DNA of 64,000 bases from Cupriavidus oxalaticus (lineage in GTDB: Bacteria; Pseudomonadota; Gammaproteobacteria; Burkholderiales; Burkholderiaceae): NCBI RefSeq assembly GCF_016894385.1, contig NZ_CP069811.1:2518501-2582500 (forward strand). The letters are read 5' to 3'. Below, piece after piece: positions 17,455 to 25,909 of the stretch (position 1 is the stretch's first letter; every line of letters begins with the position of its first letter). The notes beneath the pieces are model-generated. The model saw nothing but the letters and a program-made list of their open reading frames with translations, had not been told where the DNA came from and searched no databases. Position numbers and translations under genes: made by a program.

Positions 17455-17601
17455 TGAATGCCGTTCAGTTAACCGCCGTCGTTCCCGCGCAGGCGGGAAC
17501 CCAGTGACTTTTTGTCCCCCATCGGGGGGCTTCAAGACGCTGGATTCCCGCCTGCCGCGGGAATGACAGTTGTGATTGATACCTTAACTGAACGGCATTA
17601 A
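17455..17601. mobile_element. IS4-like miniature element, copy B (best-preserved)
   Basis: 147 bp. The left end TGAATGCCGTTCAGTTAA is inverted at the right end as TTAACTGAACGGCATTAA (17 of 18 match). The body has the two GC-rich inverted pairs seen in copies A and C plus a small extra hairpin (CCCCCATCGGGGG). Perfect 11-bp direct repeats flank it. The ends recall those of E. coli IS4 as I remember them, and IS4 makes 11-13 bp duplications, so this is probably a non-autonomous derivative of an IS4-family transposon. Confidence 0.82.
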
Positions 17602-17612
17602 AGATAGATGGG
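17602..17612. repeat. 11-bp target duplication, right of element copy B
   Basis: Second copy of AGATAGATGGG; see 17444-17454. Confidence 0.8.
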
Positions 17613-17706
17613 ACAGTCTTTTTTGCATACAAAACTGGAATACAATCAACCCTTTCAATGTAGCGGCCGGGGTGCGTCCCGCGCCGCCCCAGTTTTGGAG
17701 GAGACC

Positions 17707-18102
17707 ATGACCTACAGTGCAACCGGCCTGACTTCCCGCCACACCGCCGCGCTGGCCCCGATCGAGGACTACCTGCAGGGCCACGCCACTGGCAACCCCG
17801 AGGTGATGCGCCGCGCCTTCCATGCCGACGCCCGCATCGTCTCGTTCCGCGACGGCAAGCTGCATGCGCTGACGGTGGAAGACTTTATCGCCGCGCGCTG
17901 CCCCGGCCATGCGCCGGCCGATGAAGCGCAGCGCCGGCGCGCCATCGCCCAGTTCGACGTGGTCGGCAATGCCGGCGTGGCCAAGGTCGTGCTGGAGCAT
18001 CCGGACGTGGTCTTTACCGACTACATGACGCTGCTGCAGATCGACGGCGCGTGGAAGATCGTCAACAAGACCTTCAGCGCGGCGCCGCGCCCGCAGCAGT
18101 AA
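17707..18102 (+). CDS. NTF2-like / lumazine-binding-like protein
   Basis: 131 residues, no signal peptide. The pattern of an N-terminal helix (APIEDYLQGHATGNPEVMRRAF), the HADARI segment, central strands and the terminal DGAWKIVNKTF strand is typical of the SnoaL/NTF2-like fold and of the Lumazine_bd_2 group. Function unknown; members bind small hydrophobic ligands or act as isomerases. The ATG at 17707 has a good ribosome site, GGAGGAG, about 6 bases upstream. It follows the mobile element, which may have separated it from older neighbours. Confidence 0.75.
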   Translation: MTYSATGLTSRHTAALAPIEDYLQGHATGNPEVMRRAFHADARIVSFRDGKLHALTVEDFIAARCPGHAPADEAQRRRAIAQFDVVGNAGVAKVVLEHPDVVFTDYMTLLQIDGAWKIVNKTFSAAPRPQQ

Positions 18103-18127
18103 CGTACGCAGCAACTGCCCGCGCGAC

Positions 18128-18562
18128 TCAGGCGGGCAGCACCGCGGTCGCCTCGATCTCGAACAGCATGTTGTCGAGCGCCAGCCGCGGCACCGGGATC
18201 AGCGTGCAGGCCGGCGCCGGCCGGTCGCCCCACATCTCGCGCAGCGCGGCGCCGAAGGTGCGCAGGCGGTCGTGCGAGTGATCGACCACCAGTACCGTGA
18301 GCTTGGCGACATCGCCCACGTCGGCGCCCGCGGCCTGCAGCGCAATGCGCAGGTTCTGCATGGCCCGCGCCACCTGCCGCGGGAAATCCGCCGCCAGGCA
18401 GCCGGCGGCATCCTCGCCGCCCTGCCCGGCCACGTAGACGATGCGGGCAGGCCCTTCCACTACCGCCACGTGCGAATAGCCGTTGGGACGCGGGTCGTAC
18501 AACGCGGGGGGATTGATCAGGTTCAGCGAAGCATTGGGGCGGGCAAGCGTCAGCATGGTCAT
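18128..18562 (-). CDS. RidA/YjgF family protein
   Basis: 144 residues from the ATG at 18562. RidA-family signs are the VYVAGQGG strand, the central [17 protein letters not shown] helix and the C-terminal [20 protein letters not shown] with the conserved Arg and the Glu near the end. RidA proteins hydrolyse reactive enamine/imine intermediates such as 2-aminoacrylate. It is preceded by a MerR/SoxR-type promoter (18601-18631) and lies divergent from soxR, so it is probably induced by redox-cycling agents. Confidence 0.88.
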   Translation of the reverse strand: MTMLTLARPNASLNLINPPALYDPRPNGYSHVAVVEGPARIVYVAGQGGEDAAGCLAADFPRQVARAMQNLRIALQAAGADVGDVAKLTVLVVDHSHDRLRTFGAALREMWGDRPAPACTLIPVPRLALDNMLFEIEATAVLPA

Positions 18563-18600
18563 CGACTCTGTGTCAGGCGAAGGCGAACAATGGAGCCGCA

Positions 18601-18631
18601 AGTATCAAACCTCAAGTTAGGTTAAGGTCAA
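18601..18631 (-). promoter_or_regulatory. SoxR-type promoter of the RidA gene
   Basis: On the minus strand TTGACC (-35) and GATACT (-10) are separated by 19 bp, the long spacer typical of MerR-family promoters. The spacer carries an imperfect dyad (14 of 20 positions) whose ACTTGAGGT half is the SoxR-box half-site. The SoxR gene is divergent next door. The -10 lies about 40 bp before the RidA start codon. Confidence 0.7.
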
Positions 18632-18670
18632 GCGCGGCCATGGTGGTAGCATGGGCATTCCGCCGCCGCC

Positions 18671-18713
18671 ACCTGCCCCACCTGCCCCACCTGCCCCACC
18701 TGCCCCACCTGCC
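18671..18713. repeat. Tandem repeat, 9 bp unit ACCTGCCCC (4.8 copies)
   Basis: The array ends 4 bp before the soxR start codon at 18718, where the ribosome site should be, and no Shine-Dalgarno sequence is visible. Unit length is a multiple of three, so an upstream in-frame start at 18640 would read through it as HLP repeats. Confidence 0.85.
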
Positions 18714-18717
18714 AGCC

Positions 18718-19233
18718 ATGCCCAGGACTTCCCCACCTGTTTCCACCACGCCTGCCACGGCCGAGGCGCCGCGCCGGCGCCGGCCACGGCCCGCGGAGGA
18801 ACTGCTGTCGGTCGGCCAGGTGGCCGAACGCACCGGCATCGCGGTATCGGCGCTGCATTTCTATGAATCGCGCGGATTGATCGCCAGCACGCGCAGCGGC
18901 GGCAACCAGCGCCGCTATGCGCGCGCCGTGCTGCGGCGGCTGGCGGTGATCCGCGTGGCGCAGCGCATGGGGCTGCCGCTGGCGGTGATCGCTGCGGCGA
19001 TGCAGAAGCTGCCCGACGGGCGCGCGCCGACGGTGGCGGACTGGCGCCGGCTGTCGGCCAGCTGGCGCGACGACCTGGATGAACGCATCCGCACGCTGAC
19101 GCTGCTGCGCGACCAGCTCGACGGCTGCATCGGGTGCGGCTGTTTGTCGCTGAAGGCGTGCCCGCTGCGCAACCCACAGGATGCGCTGGCCGGAGAAGGG
19201 CCGGGGCCGCATTTCCCCGGCGAGCAGGAATAA
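18718..19233 (+). CDS. soxR: Redox-sensitive transcriptional activator SoxR
   Basis: 171 residues from the ATG at 18718. A MerR-type winged helix at about 29-75 ([20 protein letters not shown]), a dimerisation helix, and a C-terminal 2Fe-2S cysteine cluster C137, C140, C142, C148 in [14 protein letters not shown], the CX2CXCX5C pattern diagnostic of SoxR. Oxidation of the cluster switches it to an activator. In non-enteric bacteria SoxR directly controls small sets of genes; the divergent RidA gene has a matching operator. The Pro/Arg-rich first 28 residues are longer than usual. Confidence 0.93.
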   Translation: MPRTSPPVSTTPATAEAPRRRRPRPAEELLSVGQVAERTGIAVSALHFYESRGLIASTRSGGNQRRYARAVLRRLAVIRVAQRMGLPLAVIAAAMQKLPDGRAPTVADWRRLSASWRDDLDERIRTLTLLRDQLDGCIGCGCLSLKACPLRNPQDALAGEGPGPHFPGEQE

Positions 19234-19257
19234 GCGAACGCCTGATAAACGAACGCC

Positions 19258-19692
19258 TTAACGGAAGGTCTGCAGGTAGCCGAGCAGGTCTTCGATCTGC
19301 TTGTCGTTGCCCAGGCCCCAGAACCGCATCTTCGTGCCTGGCACAACCTTGGCCGGGGAACGCAGGAACGCGCTCAACGTGTCGTGCGACCACACCACCC
19401 TGGATGTGCGCATCGCGTCCGAATACTGAAAATCCGTCGTGGTGCCCGCCTGCCGCCCGAAGATGCCGTTCAGCTGCGGGCCGAACGCGCCGCGCGCATT
19501 GCGGCCCACGTAGTGGCACGACGCGCAGCGCGTGGCAAACAATGCCTTGCCGGCCTGCAGGTCAGGTTCGGCACGCGCCACGGCGGGGAATGCAATGAAC
19601 ATCGCGGCGAGGGCGGACAAGGCAAGGGCGGAAGCTGCGGGCAAGACGGTACGGCGCATGGCAACACGGGGCAACGAACGGCGAGGCTGCAT
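19258..19692 (-). CDS. Class I cytochrome c
   Basis: 144 residues from the ATG at 19692 (an ATG at 19659 giving 133 residues is equally possible; neither has a good ribosome site). A Sec signal peptide ends near VARA. The haem motif is CASCH, and the mature protein has GAFGPQLNGIFGRQAGT and the later Met of GTKMRFWG, the expected axial ligand. It resembles small soluble cytochromes of the c2/c552 type that shuttle electrons in the periplasm. Tandem repeats lie immediately upstream. Confidence 0.9.
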   Translation of the reverse strand: MQPRRSLPRVAMRRTVLPAASALALSALAAMFIAFPAVARAEPDLQAGKALFATRCASCHYVGRNARGAFGPQLNGIFGRQAGTTTDFQYSDAMRTSRVVWSHDTLSAFLRSPAKVVPGTKMRFWGLGNDKQIEDLLGYLQTFR

Positions 19693-19706
19693 GATACAGG
19701 CCCGCG

Positions 19707-19757
19707 GGTGAGTGGGCTGGTGAGTGGGCTGGTGAGTGGGCAGCAGGTGAGTGGGCA
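19707..19757. repeat. Tandem repeat, 12 bp unit (4 copies)
   Basis: Units are GGTGAGTGGGCT or close variants; the third is 15 bp. The array lies 15 bp upstream of the cytochrome c start codon (minus strand), in its 5' leader or promoter. Confidence 0.85.
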
Positions 19758-19854
19758 GGTTACACCGCGTCACACTTGCAACACTTCGAGCGCCCAATAT
19801 TACGGACCCTGCCCCTACAGTGAGCCCATGTCCAACGCCCCTTGGGAGGCAGCC

Positions 19855-20238
19855 ATGAAACGAATCCTAGCAATGGCAGTAGCAGGCGGTGCATTGCTGG
19901 CGGCGAGCGCCGCGGCCCATGCCGGCGTCAGCGTCGGCATCAATATCGGCGCGCCCGCCGTGGTGGTGGCCGAGCCTGCCCCGGTGTACCGCCCGGCCCC
20001 GGTCTACGCGCCGGCGCCGGTCGTGTATGCCCCTGCCCCGGTCGCCTATGCCCCGGCGCGCCCGGTGGTGGTAGCCCCGGTGCCGGTGCGCTATCGCCCC
20101 GACTATCGGGCCGACTATCGTCCCGGCTATCACCGCGCGGAATACCGTGAAGCTCGCCGCGAGTGGCGCGGGCGCGAATGGGCCCATCGTCATGACGGCC
20201 ACGGCGATCACCGCGGCCCTGGCCGCCACTGGGACTGA
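19855..20238 (+). CDS. Small exported Pro/Val/Tyr- and His/Arg-rich protein
   Basis: 127 residues from the ATG at 19855, chosen because GGGAGGC lies just upstream; an in-frame ATG at 19828 is less likely. A signal peptide ends at AAAHA. The middle is a run of PAPVY-type repeats and the C terminus is rich in Arg, His and Asp (HRHDGHGDHRGPGRHW). Such proteins are common in Cupriavidus and have no known function. The tyrosine/arginine-rich part may bind polyanions or surfaces; this is speculation. Confidence 0.72.
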   Translation: MKRILAMAVAGGALLAASAAAHAGVSVGINIGAPAVVVAEPAPVYRPAPVYAPAPVVYAPAPVAYAPARPVVVAPVPVRYRPDYRADYRPGYHRAEYREARREWRGREWAHRHDGHGDHRGPGRHWD

Positions 20239-20242
20239 CGTG

Positions 20243-20273
20243 CTGCCGGCCGGGCCTGCGGGTCCGGCCGCAG
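20243..20273 (+). terminator. Strong hairpin after the Pro/Val/Tyr-rich gene
   Basis: A stem of about 12 bp with one bulge (CTGC-GGCCGG... / CCGGCC-GCAG). There is no T tract, so termination is likely but not certain. Confidence 0.5.
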
Positions 20274-20355
20274 CAACAGCATCCTTCCAGCAAAGATCCG
20301 CAAGTCAGGCTACCCTGTCGGCCATCCTCCCGTTTGAGCCCGCCAGGAAATCGCC

Positions 20356-21018
20356 ATGACCCAATCCCTCAGAATCGACTTCGTCTCCGACATCGCCTGC
20401 CCCTGGTGCGCCATCGGCCTGTCTTCGCTGCAGCTGGCGCTGCAGCGGCTGGGCGACGGCGTCGACGCCGAGATCGTGCTGCATCCGTTCGAGCTGAACC
20501 CCGACATGGGCCCCGAAGGCCAGGCCATCGTCGACTACCTCGGCAGGAAGTATGGCCGCACGCCCGCGCAGATCGCCGAAACCCAGGCCATGATCCGCGA
20601 GCGCGGCGCCGGCGTGGGCTTCACCTTCGGCGAACGCGCGTTTGTCTACAACACGTTCGACGCGCACCGGCTGCTGCACTGGGCCGGCCTGGAAGGCAGG
20701 CAAGTCCCGCTGAAGCTGGCGCTGCTGCGTGCCTACCATACCCACGGCAAGGATCCCAGCAACCATGCCGTACTGCTTGAAGCTGCCGCGTCGGTTGGCC
20801 TGGATGCGGACGCTGCGCGCCGGGTGCTGGAAAGCGGCCAGTATGCCGACGACGTGCGCGCCGAAGAGCGCGAGTACCAGCAGCTGGGCATCCAGTCGGT
20901 GCCGTCGGTGATCTTCAACAACCGCTACCTGGTCACGGGCGGGCAGCCGGCCGAGGCCTTCGAGCAGGCGATCCGCGAGATCGTGGCCGAGGCGCAGCAG
21001 GCGGGAACGCCGCGCTAA
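20356..21018 (+). CDS. DsbA-family oxidoreductase (FrnE-like)
   Basis: 220 residues, no signal peptide, so cytoplasmic. The thioredoxin-fold motif CPWC (C15, C18) is followed by the long helical insertion of the 2-hydroxychromene-2-carboxylate isomerase/FrnE group, and the cis-Pro motif GIQSVPSVIFNN is near the C terminus. FrnE-like proteins catalyse disulfide exchange and protect against oxidants. The ATG at 20356 fits the alignment. Confidence 0.9.
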   Translation: MTQSLRIDFVSDIACPWCAIGLSSLQLALQRLGDGVDAEIVLHPFELNPDMGPEGQAIVDYLGRKYGRTPAQIAETQAMIRERGAGVGFTFGERAFVYNTFDAHRLLHWAGLEGRQVPLKLALLRAYHTHGKDPSNHAVLLEAAASVGLDADAARRVLESGQYADDVRAEEREYQQLGIQSVPSVIFNNRYLVTGGQPAEAFEQAIREIVAEAQQAGTPR

Positions 21019-21033
21019 GGCACGGCGCGCAGG

Positions 21034-22176
21034 CTAGGTGTTGCGCTTGAGGCCGCGGCGTTCGTCGACCGCGTCGGCGAGCATTTCCAGCATGGCCAGG
21101 GAATCGTCCCAGCCGATGCAGGCATCGGTAATGCTCTGCCCGTATGTCAGGGCGGACGGGCTGTGCTGCCCCGGGGTGAACTTCTGCGCGCCGGCCACCA
21201 GATTGCTTTCGACCATGACCCCGAAGATCGACCGGCTACCGCGACGGACCTGCTGCGCCACGTCTCTCGCCACATCGATCTGCCGCTGATGCTGCTTGCT
21301 GCTGTTGGCGTGACTGAAATCCACCATCAGCGCGTCGCCCAGCCCCGCCGCCTGCAGCTCCCTGCAGGCCGCCGCCACGGAATCCGCATCGTAGTTGGGG
21401 GCCTTGCCGCCGCGCAGGATGACGTGGCAATCCGGATTGCCCTTGGTGTGCACCGTCGCGACCTGGCCGTTCTTGTGCACGCCCAGGAAGTGGTGCGGAC
21501 GCGATGCCGCCTGGATCGCGTCGATCGCAATCCTGATGTTGCCGTCGGTGCCATTCTTGAAGCCGATCGGCGCTGAACTACCCGAAGCCAGCTCGCGATG
21601 CACCTGGCTTTCCGTGGTGCGGGCGCCGATCGCGCCCCAGCAGATCAGGTCGCCGATGTACTGTGGCGAGATCACGTCCAGCAGCTCGCCCGCCGCCGGC
21701 AGGCCGAGGCGGTTGATGTCGACCAGCAGGCTGCGCGCAATGCGCAAGCCTTCGTCGATACGGTAGCTCTCGTCCAGATAAGGATCATTGATCAGCCCTT
21801 TCCAGCCGACCGTGGTCCGGGGCTTCTCGAAATACACCCGCATCACGATCTCCAGCGTGCCGGCATGGCGCTGCCGCTGCGCCAGCAACAGCCGCGCATA
21901 TTCGAGCGCCGCCTGCGGGTCGTGGATCGAGCAAGGCCCCATGATCACCAGCAGCCGGTCGTCCTGGCCATGCTGGATACGCGCGATGCGCTGGCGCGTC
22001 TGCGTGATCAGCGACTCGACCGCCGTGTTCCGGATCGGGAAAAAGCGGATCAGGTGTTCGGGCGGCGGCAGCGGGATGATGTCTTCGACATGCGCGTCGT
22101 CAGTCACGCTGGTGCGGTCCGGCGGTGACTGCCATTCACTGGCGATGGTGGACGAAGGCTTGAGCGGGTCGTTCAT
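21034..22176 (-). CDS. aroG: 3-deoxy-7-phosphoheptulonate (DAHP) synthase, class I
   Basis: 380 residues. First enzyme of the shikimate pathway, joining phosphoenolpyruvate and erythrose 4-phosphate. Motifs: VIMGPCSIHDP, FEKPRTTVGWKGLINDP with the active-site residues of the AroAI-alpha type, GARTTESQVHRELASG and the metal-binding DFSHANSSKQH. The first 30 residues are a non-conserved leader. Which aromatic amino acid, if any, inhibits it cannot be said from these motifs. It stands alone in a single-gene unit. Confidence 0.95.
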   Translation of the reverse strand: MNDPLKPSSTIASEWQSPPDRTSVTDDAHVEDIIPLPPPEHLIRFFPIRNTAVESLITQTRQRIARIQHGQDDRLLVIMGPCSIHDPQAALEYARLLLAQRQRHAGTLEIVMRVYFEKPRTTVGWKGLINDPYLDESYRIDEGLRIARSLLVDINRLGLPAAGELLDVISPQYIGDLICWGAIGARTTESQVHRELASGSSAPIGFKNGTDGNIRIAIDAIQAASRPHHFLGVHKNGQVATVHTKGNPDCHVILRGGKAPNYDADSVAAACRELQAAGLGDALMVDFSHANSSKQHQRQIDVARDVAQQVRRGSRSIFGVMVESNLVAGAQKFTPGQHSPSALTYGQSITDACIGWDDSLAMLEMLADAVDERRGLKRNT

Positions 22177-22330
22177 GGCGAGGTCAGGCGGGTTTTGCTA
22201 GCGAACGATGGTGCTACACCAATGGCGAGGGCGTCAAGGCAGGCGGAAGGCCGGCCTGCTCCTGAACTGTGTTGACGGGCACATATGATCCGCCTTCGCC
22301 ACCCTGGTCCGCCGGCACCTGTTACTTGCC

Positions 22331-22387
22331 ACGAATCACTTGGCCACAAATCACTTCGCCACAAATCACTTCGCCACAAATCTCGCC
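22331..22387. repeat. Tandem repeat, 15 bp unit, at the end of a gene
   Basis: Units ACAAATCACTTCGCC (two exact copies, one variant at 22331-22345, and a partial fourth). On the minus strand each unit encodes FVAK plus the TGA stop codon of the gene ending at 22366, so the gene's last codons have been tandemly duplicated downstream. Confidence 0.85.
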
Positions 22388-22743
22388 GTCACGGTCTTGC
22401 CATCGGCAAACCGGATCGTCGCAACCAGCTTGGCGCCAGCCTGCAGCGACAGCTTGTCGGCCGCCACGAGCGCGTTTCCAGCGCCCGGCGCAAGCGTGGT
22501 TTCCGTCTTCCTGGCACCCGTCAGCACCGTCAGCTTGCCGCTGGCACCGGCCACGGGCAATTTCCTGTCATGGTCGTCAACATAGATGGTGACCGCGCCA
22601 TCCTTGTTGACCAGTTCGAACTGCAGGTCGCTGGCCGCCTGCACGATGCCGCCGTACTGTGCGGGCCCCGCGCCGTGGGCCAGCGCCAGGCCGGACACGC
22701 CAAGGCTGGTGGCAATCAGGATGGTTGTGATCTGCTTCTTCAT
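22366..22743 (-). CDS. Small exported protein of the RND efflux cluster
   Basis: 125 residues from the ATG at 22743. A signal peptide ends at ALA, leaving a mature protein starting HGAGPAQYGGIV with a His at its N terminus. The rest is predicted to be beta-rich (VTIYVDDHDRKLPV, KLTVLTG). I do not recognise a named family. It follows the pump gene by about 50 bp on the same strand and is probably cotranscribed, suggesting a periplasmic metal-binding accessory. The stop codon lies inside a 15-bp tandem repeat. Confidence 0.75.
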   Translation of the reverse strand: MKKQITTILIATSLGVSGLALAHGAGPAQYGGIVQAASDLQFELVNKDGAVTIYVDDHDRKLPVAGASGKLTVLTGARKTETTLAPGAGNALVAADKLSLQAGAKLVATIRFADGKTVTARFVAK

Positions 22744-22795
22744 CGCATACTCCATTGATGCAGCAACTTGGGGGCGTCGCTGCCAAAGCCCATGT

Positions 22796-25700
22796 TCAGT
22801 ACATGTCGCCCTGCCGCTGCGACAGGATCCGCTCCAGCGGGCGGCGCCCGAACAGCCAGAAGGCCAGCGGCGTCAACACGGCATCGAGGATGGTCGAGCT
22901 GACCAGGCCGCCGAATATCACCACGGCAACCGGATGCAGGATCTCCTTGCCTGGCGCATCGGCCGACACCAGCAGCGGAACCAGCGCAAATGCGGCAACC
23001 AGCGCAGTCATCAGTACCGGGGTCAGCCGTTCCAGGGATCCCCGCACGATCATCGGGATCCCGAAGGTTTCTCCTTCGTGGCGGCACAGGTTGATGTAGT
23101 GGCTGACTTTCAGGATGCCGTTGCGGGTCGCGATGCCCGTCAGCGTAATGAAGCCGACCATCGATGCCACCGACAGCGCCAGTCCGCCGATCCACATCGC
23201 GATGACGCTGCCGATCAGCGCCAGCGGAATGTTGGCCATGATGATCAGCGCCAGCGTCGCCGAGCGGTAGCGCGAGTAGAGCACCAGGTAGATCAGCGCA
23301 AGCGACACCAGGGACAGCAGCACGATCAGTTGCGTGGCTTGCTCCTGCGCCTGGAACTGGCCTTCGATGCTGATGAAGTAACCGCCCGGCAGCCCGGCGC
23401 GCGCCACGGCGCCACGTACTTCGCTGATGATCCTCGACATATCCGAGCCGTCGGTGTTGGCATAGACGACGATGCGCCGCCGGCCATTCTCGCGGCCAAT
23501 CTGGTTGGGGCCGTCGCCCTCTTCGACGGTGGCGAGAGCCGACAGCGGCACCGGCCCGCGCGGCGATTCCAGCATGATGCGGGACAGGTCCTGCGGCGTG
23601 CGGCCGGCATCCGGCAAGCGCACCACCAGGTCGTAGCGGCGCACGCCTTCGATTAATTGCGTGATGCGCGAACCATCGGACAAGGTCTGCAGAGCCTTCA
23701 GCGCCTCGCCCGCGGGGATGCCGTATTGCGCTGCCTTGCGGTAGTCGAGCCGCACGTTTACCTGCGGAATCAATACCTGGCGCTCCACCGTGATATCGAC
23801 CAGCCCCGGTATGGCAGCCAGCCGCCCGCGCACGTTCTCCGCCAGCCCGCGCAGCGTATCGAGGTCATCGCCATAGATCTTGAGCGCGACTTGCGCCCGC
23901 ACGCCGGACAGCAGATGGTCCAGCCGGTGCGAAATCGGCTGGCCTATCGCGACCGACGCCGGAAGGCTTGCAAGCTGGGCGCGGATCGCGGCCATCACTT
24001 GCTCCCGGCTACGATCCGAGCGCGTCAGGTCGATGTCGATCTCGGACGAATGCACGCCTTCGGCATGTTCGTCGAGTTCGGCGCGGCCGGTGCGCCGTCC
24101 CACCTGGGTGACTTCAGGCACCTGGCGGACCAGCGTCTCGGCCAGTGCGCCCATGCGGTTGGCTTCGGCCAGCGAGGTGCCGGGATTCAGCATCAGCGAC
24201 ATCACCAGCGAGCCTTCGTTGAAGGACGGCAGGAAGGTCCGCGGCATGAAGGGTACGGTGGCGGCCGCCAGGGCCACTGTGACGGCGGCCGCAGCAAGCA
24301 CGGCTTTGGCGCGCGGGAACGACCAGTCCAGCATCCTGGCATCGAGCCGCTTGAGCCACGCCACCAGCGGGCTGTCCGGATGTTCCAGCCGCTTCATGCG
24401 CGGCAGCAGGTAGTACGACATTACCGGGGTCACCGTCATCGACACCAGCATCGACGCCAGGATCGACACGATATAGGCAATACCCAGCGGCGCGAACAGC
24501 CGCCCCTCGATGCCGGGCAGCGCGAACAGCGGCACGAATACCAGCACCACCACCAGCGTGGCATAGACGATGCCGGAGCGGACTTCGACCGACGCGCGCC
24601 AGATCGTTTCCAGCACGGACGGCGGATCCTCCAGGCTTGCGCGCTGCCTGAGCCGGCGCAGGATGTTCTCCACGTCGACCACCGCGTCGTCGACCAGCTC
24701 GCCGATGGCAATGGCCAGCCCGCCCAGCGTCATCACGTTGATCGACTGGCCCAGCAGATGGAAGGCCAGCGCAGTCACCGCCAGCGACAGCGGGATCGCG
24801 ACCAGCGAGATCGCGGTGGTGCGCGCGCTCAGCAGGAAGGCGAACAGGATCACGGCGACCATGATGGCGCCGTCGCGCAGCGCCTCGACCACATTGCCAA
24901 TCGACGCCTCGATAAAGTCCGCCTGCCGGAACAGGATTTGCGGCGCGGACACGCCCGCAGGCAGTCCTCGCTTCAGTTCGCCCAGCGCTGCTTCCAGCTC
25001 GCGCGTCAGCCGGACCGTATCCGCCGCGGGCTGCTTCTGCACGCTGACGATCACTGCCGGCTTGCCGTTGAAGCCGGCATCGCCGCGCTTGAGCGCCGCG
25101 GCATAGCGCGCACTCGCCACCTGCTCGAGGAGCACCGGCGCACCGTCCTTGTAGGCAACGGCCAGTCCCTTGAGGTCTTCCAGGCGGTTGGTGCGCCCGA
25201 GGTTGCGGATCAGGTATTCGCGGCCATTCAGGTCGATGAAGCCGCCGCTGGTATTGGCCGCGAAGTCGCGCAACGCGTTTTCCACCTGCGGCAGCGCCAC
25301 GCCGAACTGCGCCATCCTGGCGGTGTCCGGTTCCACCCTCAACTGGCGCACTTCGCCGCCGATCGGGATGACCTGCGACACCCCGGCCACCGACAGCAGG
25401 CGCGGACGCAGCACGAAATCGGCATACTCGCGCGCCTGCATGGGGCTGGCCCTGGCCGGATCGATCGGCAAGGCGATCAACATGATTTCGCCCATGATCG
25501 ACGATACCGGCCCAAGGATGGGCGTGAGCCCGCCGGGCAATTGCTCCCTGACCAGGGCAAGCCGTTCCGACACGAGCTGGCGGTTGCGATAGATATCGCT
25601 GCCCCAGTCGAACTCCGCATACACGATGGACAAGCCGACGCCGGACACCGAGCGGACCCGCGTGACGCCCGGCATACCGTTGAGCGCAGTCTCGATCGGG

Positions 25701-25900
25701 AACGAGGCCAGCAGTTCGACTTCCTGCGGCGCCATGCCGCCGGCCTCCGTGATCACGGTCACCAGCGGCTTGTTGAGGTCCGGAAAGACATCCACCGGCG
25801 TGCGCCACGCGGTGAAGGCGCCGTACGCCATCAGAATGACGGCGACGGCGAGGACCAGCAGCCGGTTGCCAAGGCTCGCGCGAACAATCCAGTTGAACAT
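22796..25900 (-). CDS. Heavy-metal efflux RND transporter (CzcA/CusA family)
   Basis: 1034 residues, the inner-membrane proton antiporter of a tripartite pump. Family signs: the N-terminal helix with [13 protein letters not shown], two large periplasmic loops and twelve membrane segments. The fourth membrane segment carries [14 protein letters not shown], an acidic pattern of the divalent-cation HME subgroups and not the CusA-type monovalent pattern; the exact metal is not certain. It exports metal from the periplasm through the adaptor and outer-membrane protein encoded just upstream. Confidence 0.93.
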   Translation of the reverse strand: MFNWIVRASLGNRLLVLAVAVILMAYGAFTAWRTPVDVFPDLNKPLVTVITEAGGMAPQEVELLASFPIETALNGMPGVTRVRSVSGVGLSIVYAEFDWGSDIYRNRQLVSERLALVREQLPGGLTPILGPVSSIMGEIMLIALPIDPARASPMQAREYADFVLRPRLLSVAGVSQVIPIGGEVRQLRVEPDTARMAQFGVALPQVENALRDFAANTSGGFIDLNGREYLIRNLGRTNRLEDLKGLAVAYKDGAPVLLEQVASARYAAALKRGDAGFNGKPAVIVSVQKQPAADTVRLTRELEAALGELKRGLPAGVSAPQILFRQADFIEASIGNVVEALRDGAIMVAVILFAFLLSARTTAISLVAIPLSLAVTALAFHLLGQSINVMTLGGLAIAIGELVDDAVVDVENILRRLRQRASLEDPPSVLETIWRASVEVRSGIVYATLVVVLVFVPLFALPGIEGRLFAPLGIAYIVSILASMLVSMTVTPVMSYYLLPRMKRLEHPDSPLVAWLKRLDARMLDWSFPRAKAVLAAAAVTVALAAATVPFMPRTFLPSFNEGSLVMSLMLNPGTSLAEANRMGALAETLVRQVPEVTQVGRRTGRAELDEHAEGVHSSEIDIDLTRSDRSREQVMAAIRAQLASLPASVAIGQPISHRLDHLLSGVRAQVALKIYGDDLDTLRGLAENVRGRLAAIPGLVDITVERQVLIPQVNVRLDYRKAAQYGIPAGEALKALQTLSDGSRITQLIEGVRRYDLVVRLPDAGRTPQDLSRIMLESPRGPVPLSALATVEEGDGPNQIGRENGRRRIVVYANTDGSDMSRIISEVRGAVARAGLPGGYFISIEGQFQAQEQATQLIVLLSLVSLALIYLVLYSRYRSATLALIIMANIPLALIGSVIAMWIGGLALSVASMVGFITLTGIATRNGILKVSHYINLCRHEGETFGIPMIVRGSLERLTPVLMTALVAAFALVPLLVSADAPGKEILHPVAVVIFGGLVSSTILDAVLTPLAFWLFGRRPLERILSQRQGDMY

Positions 25901-25909
25901 GCGCGCCCC

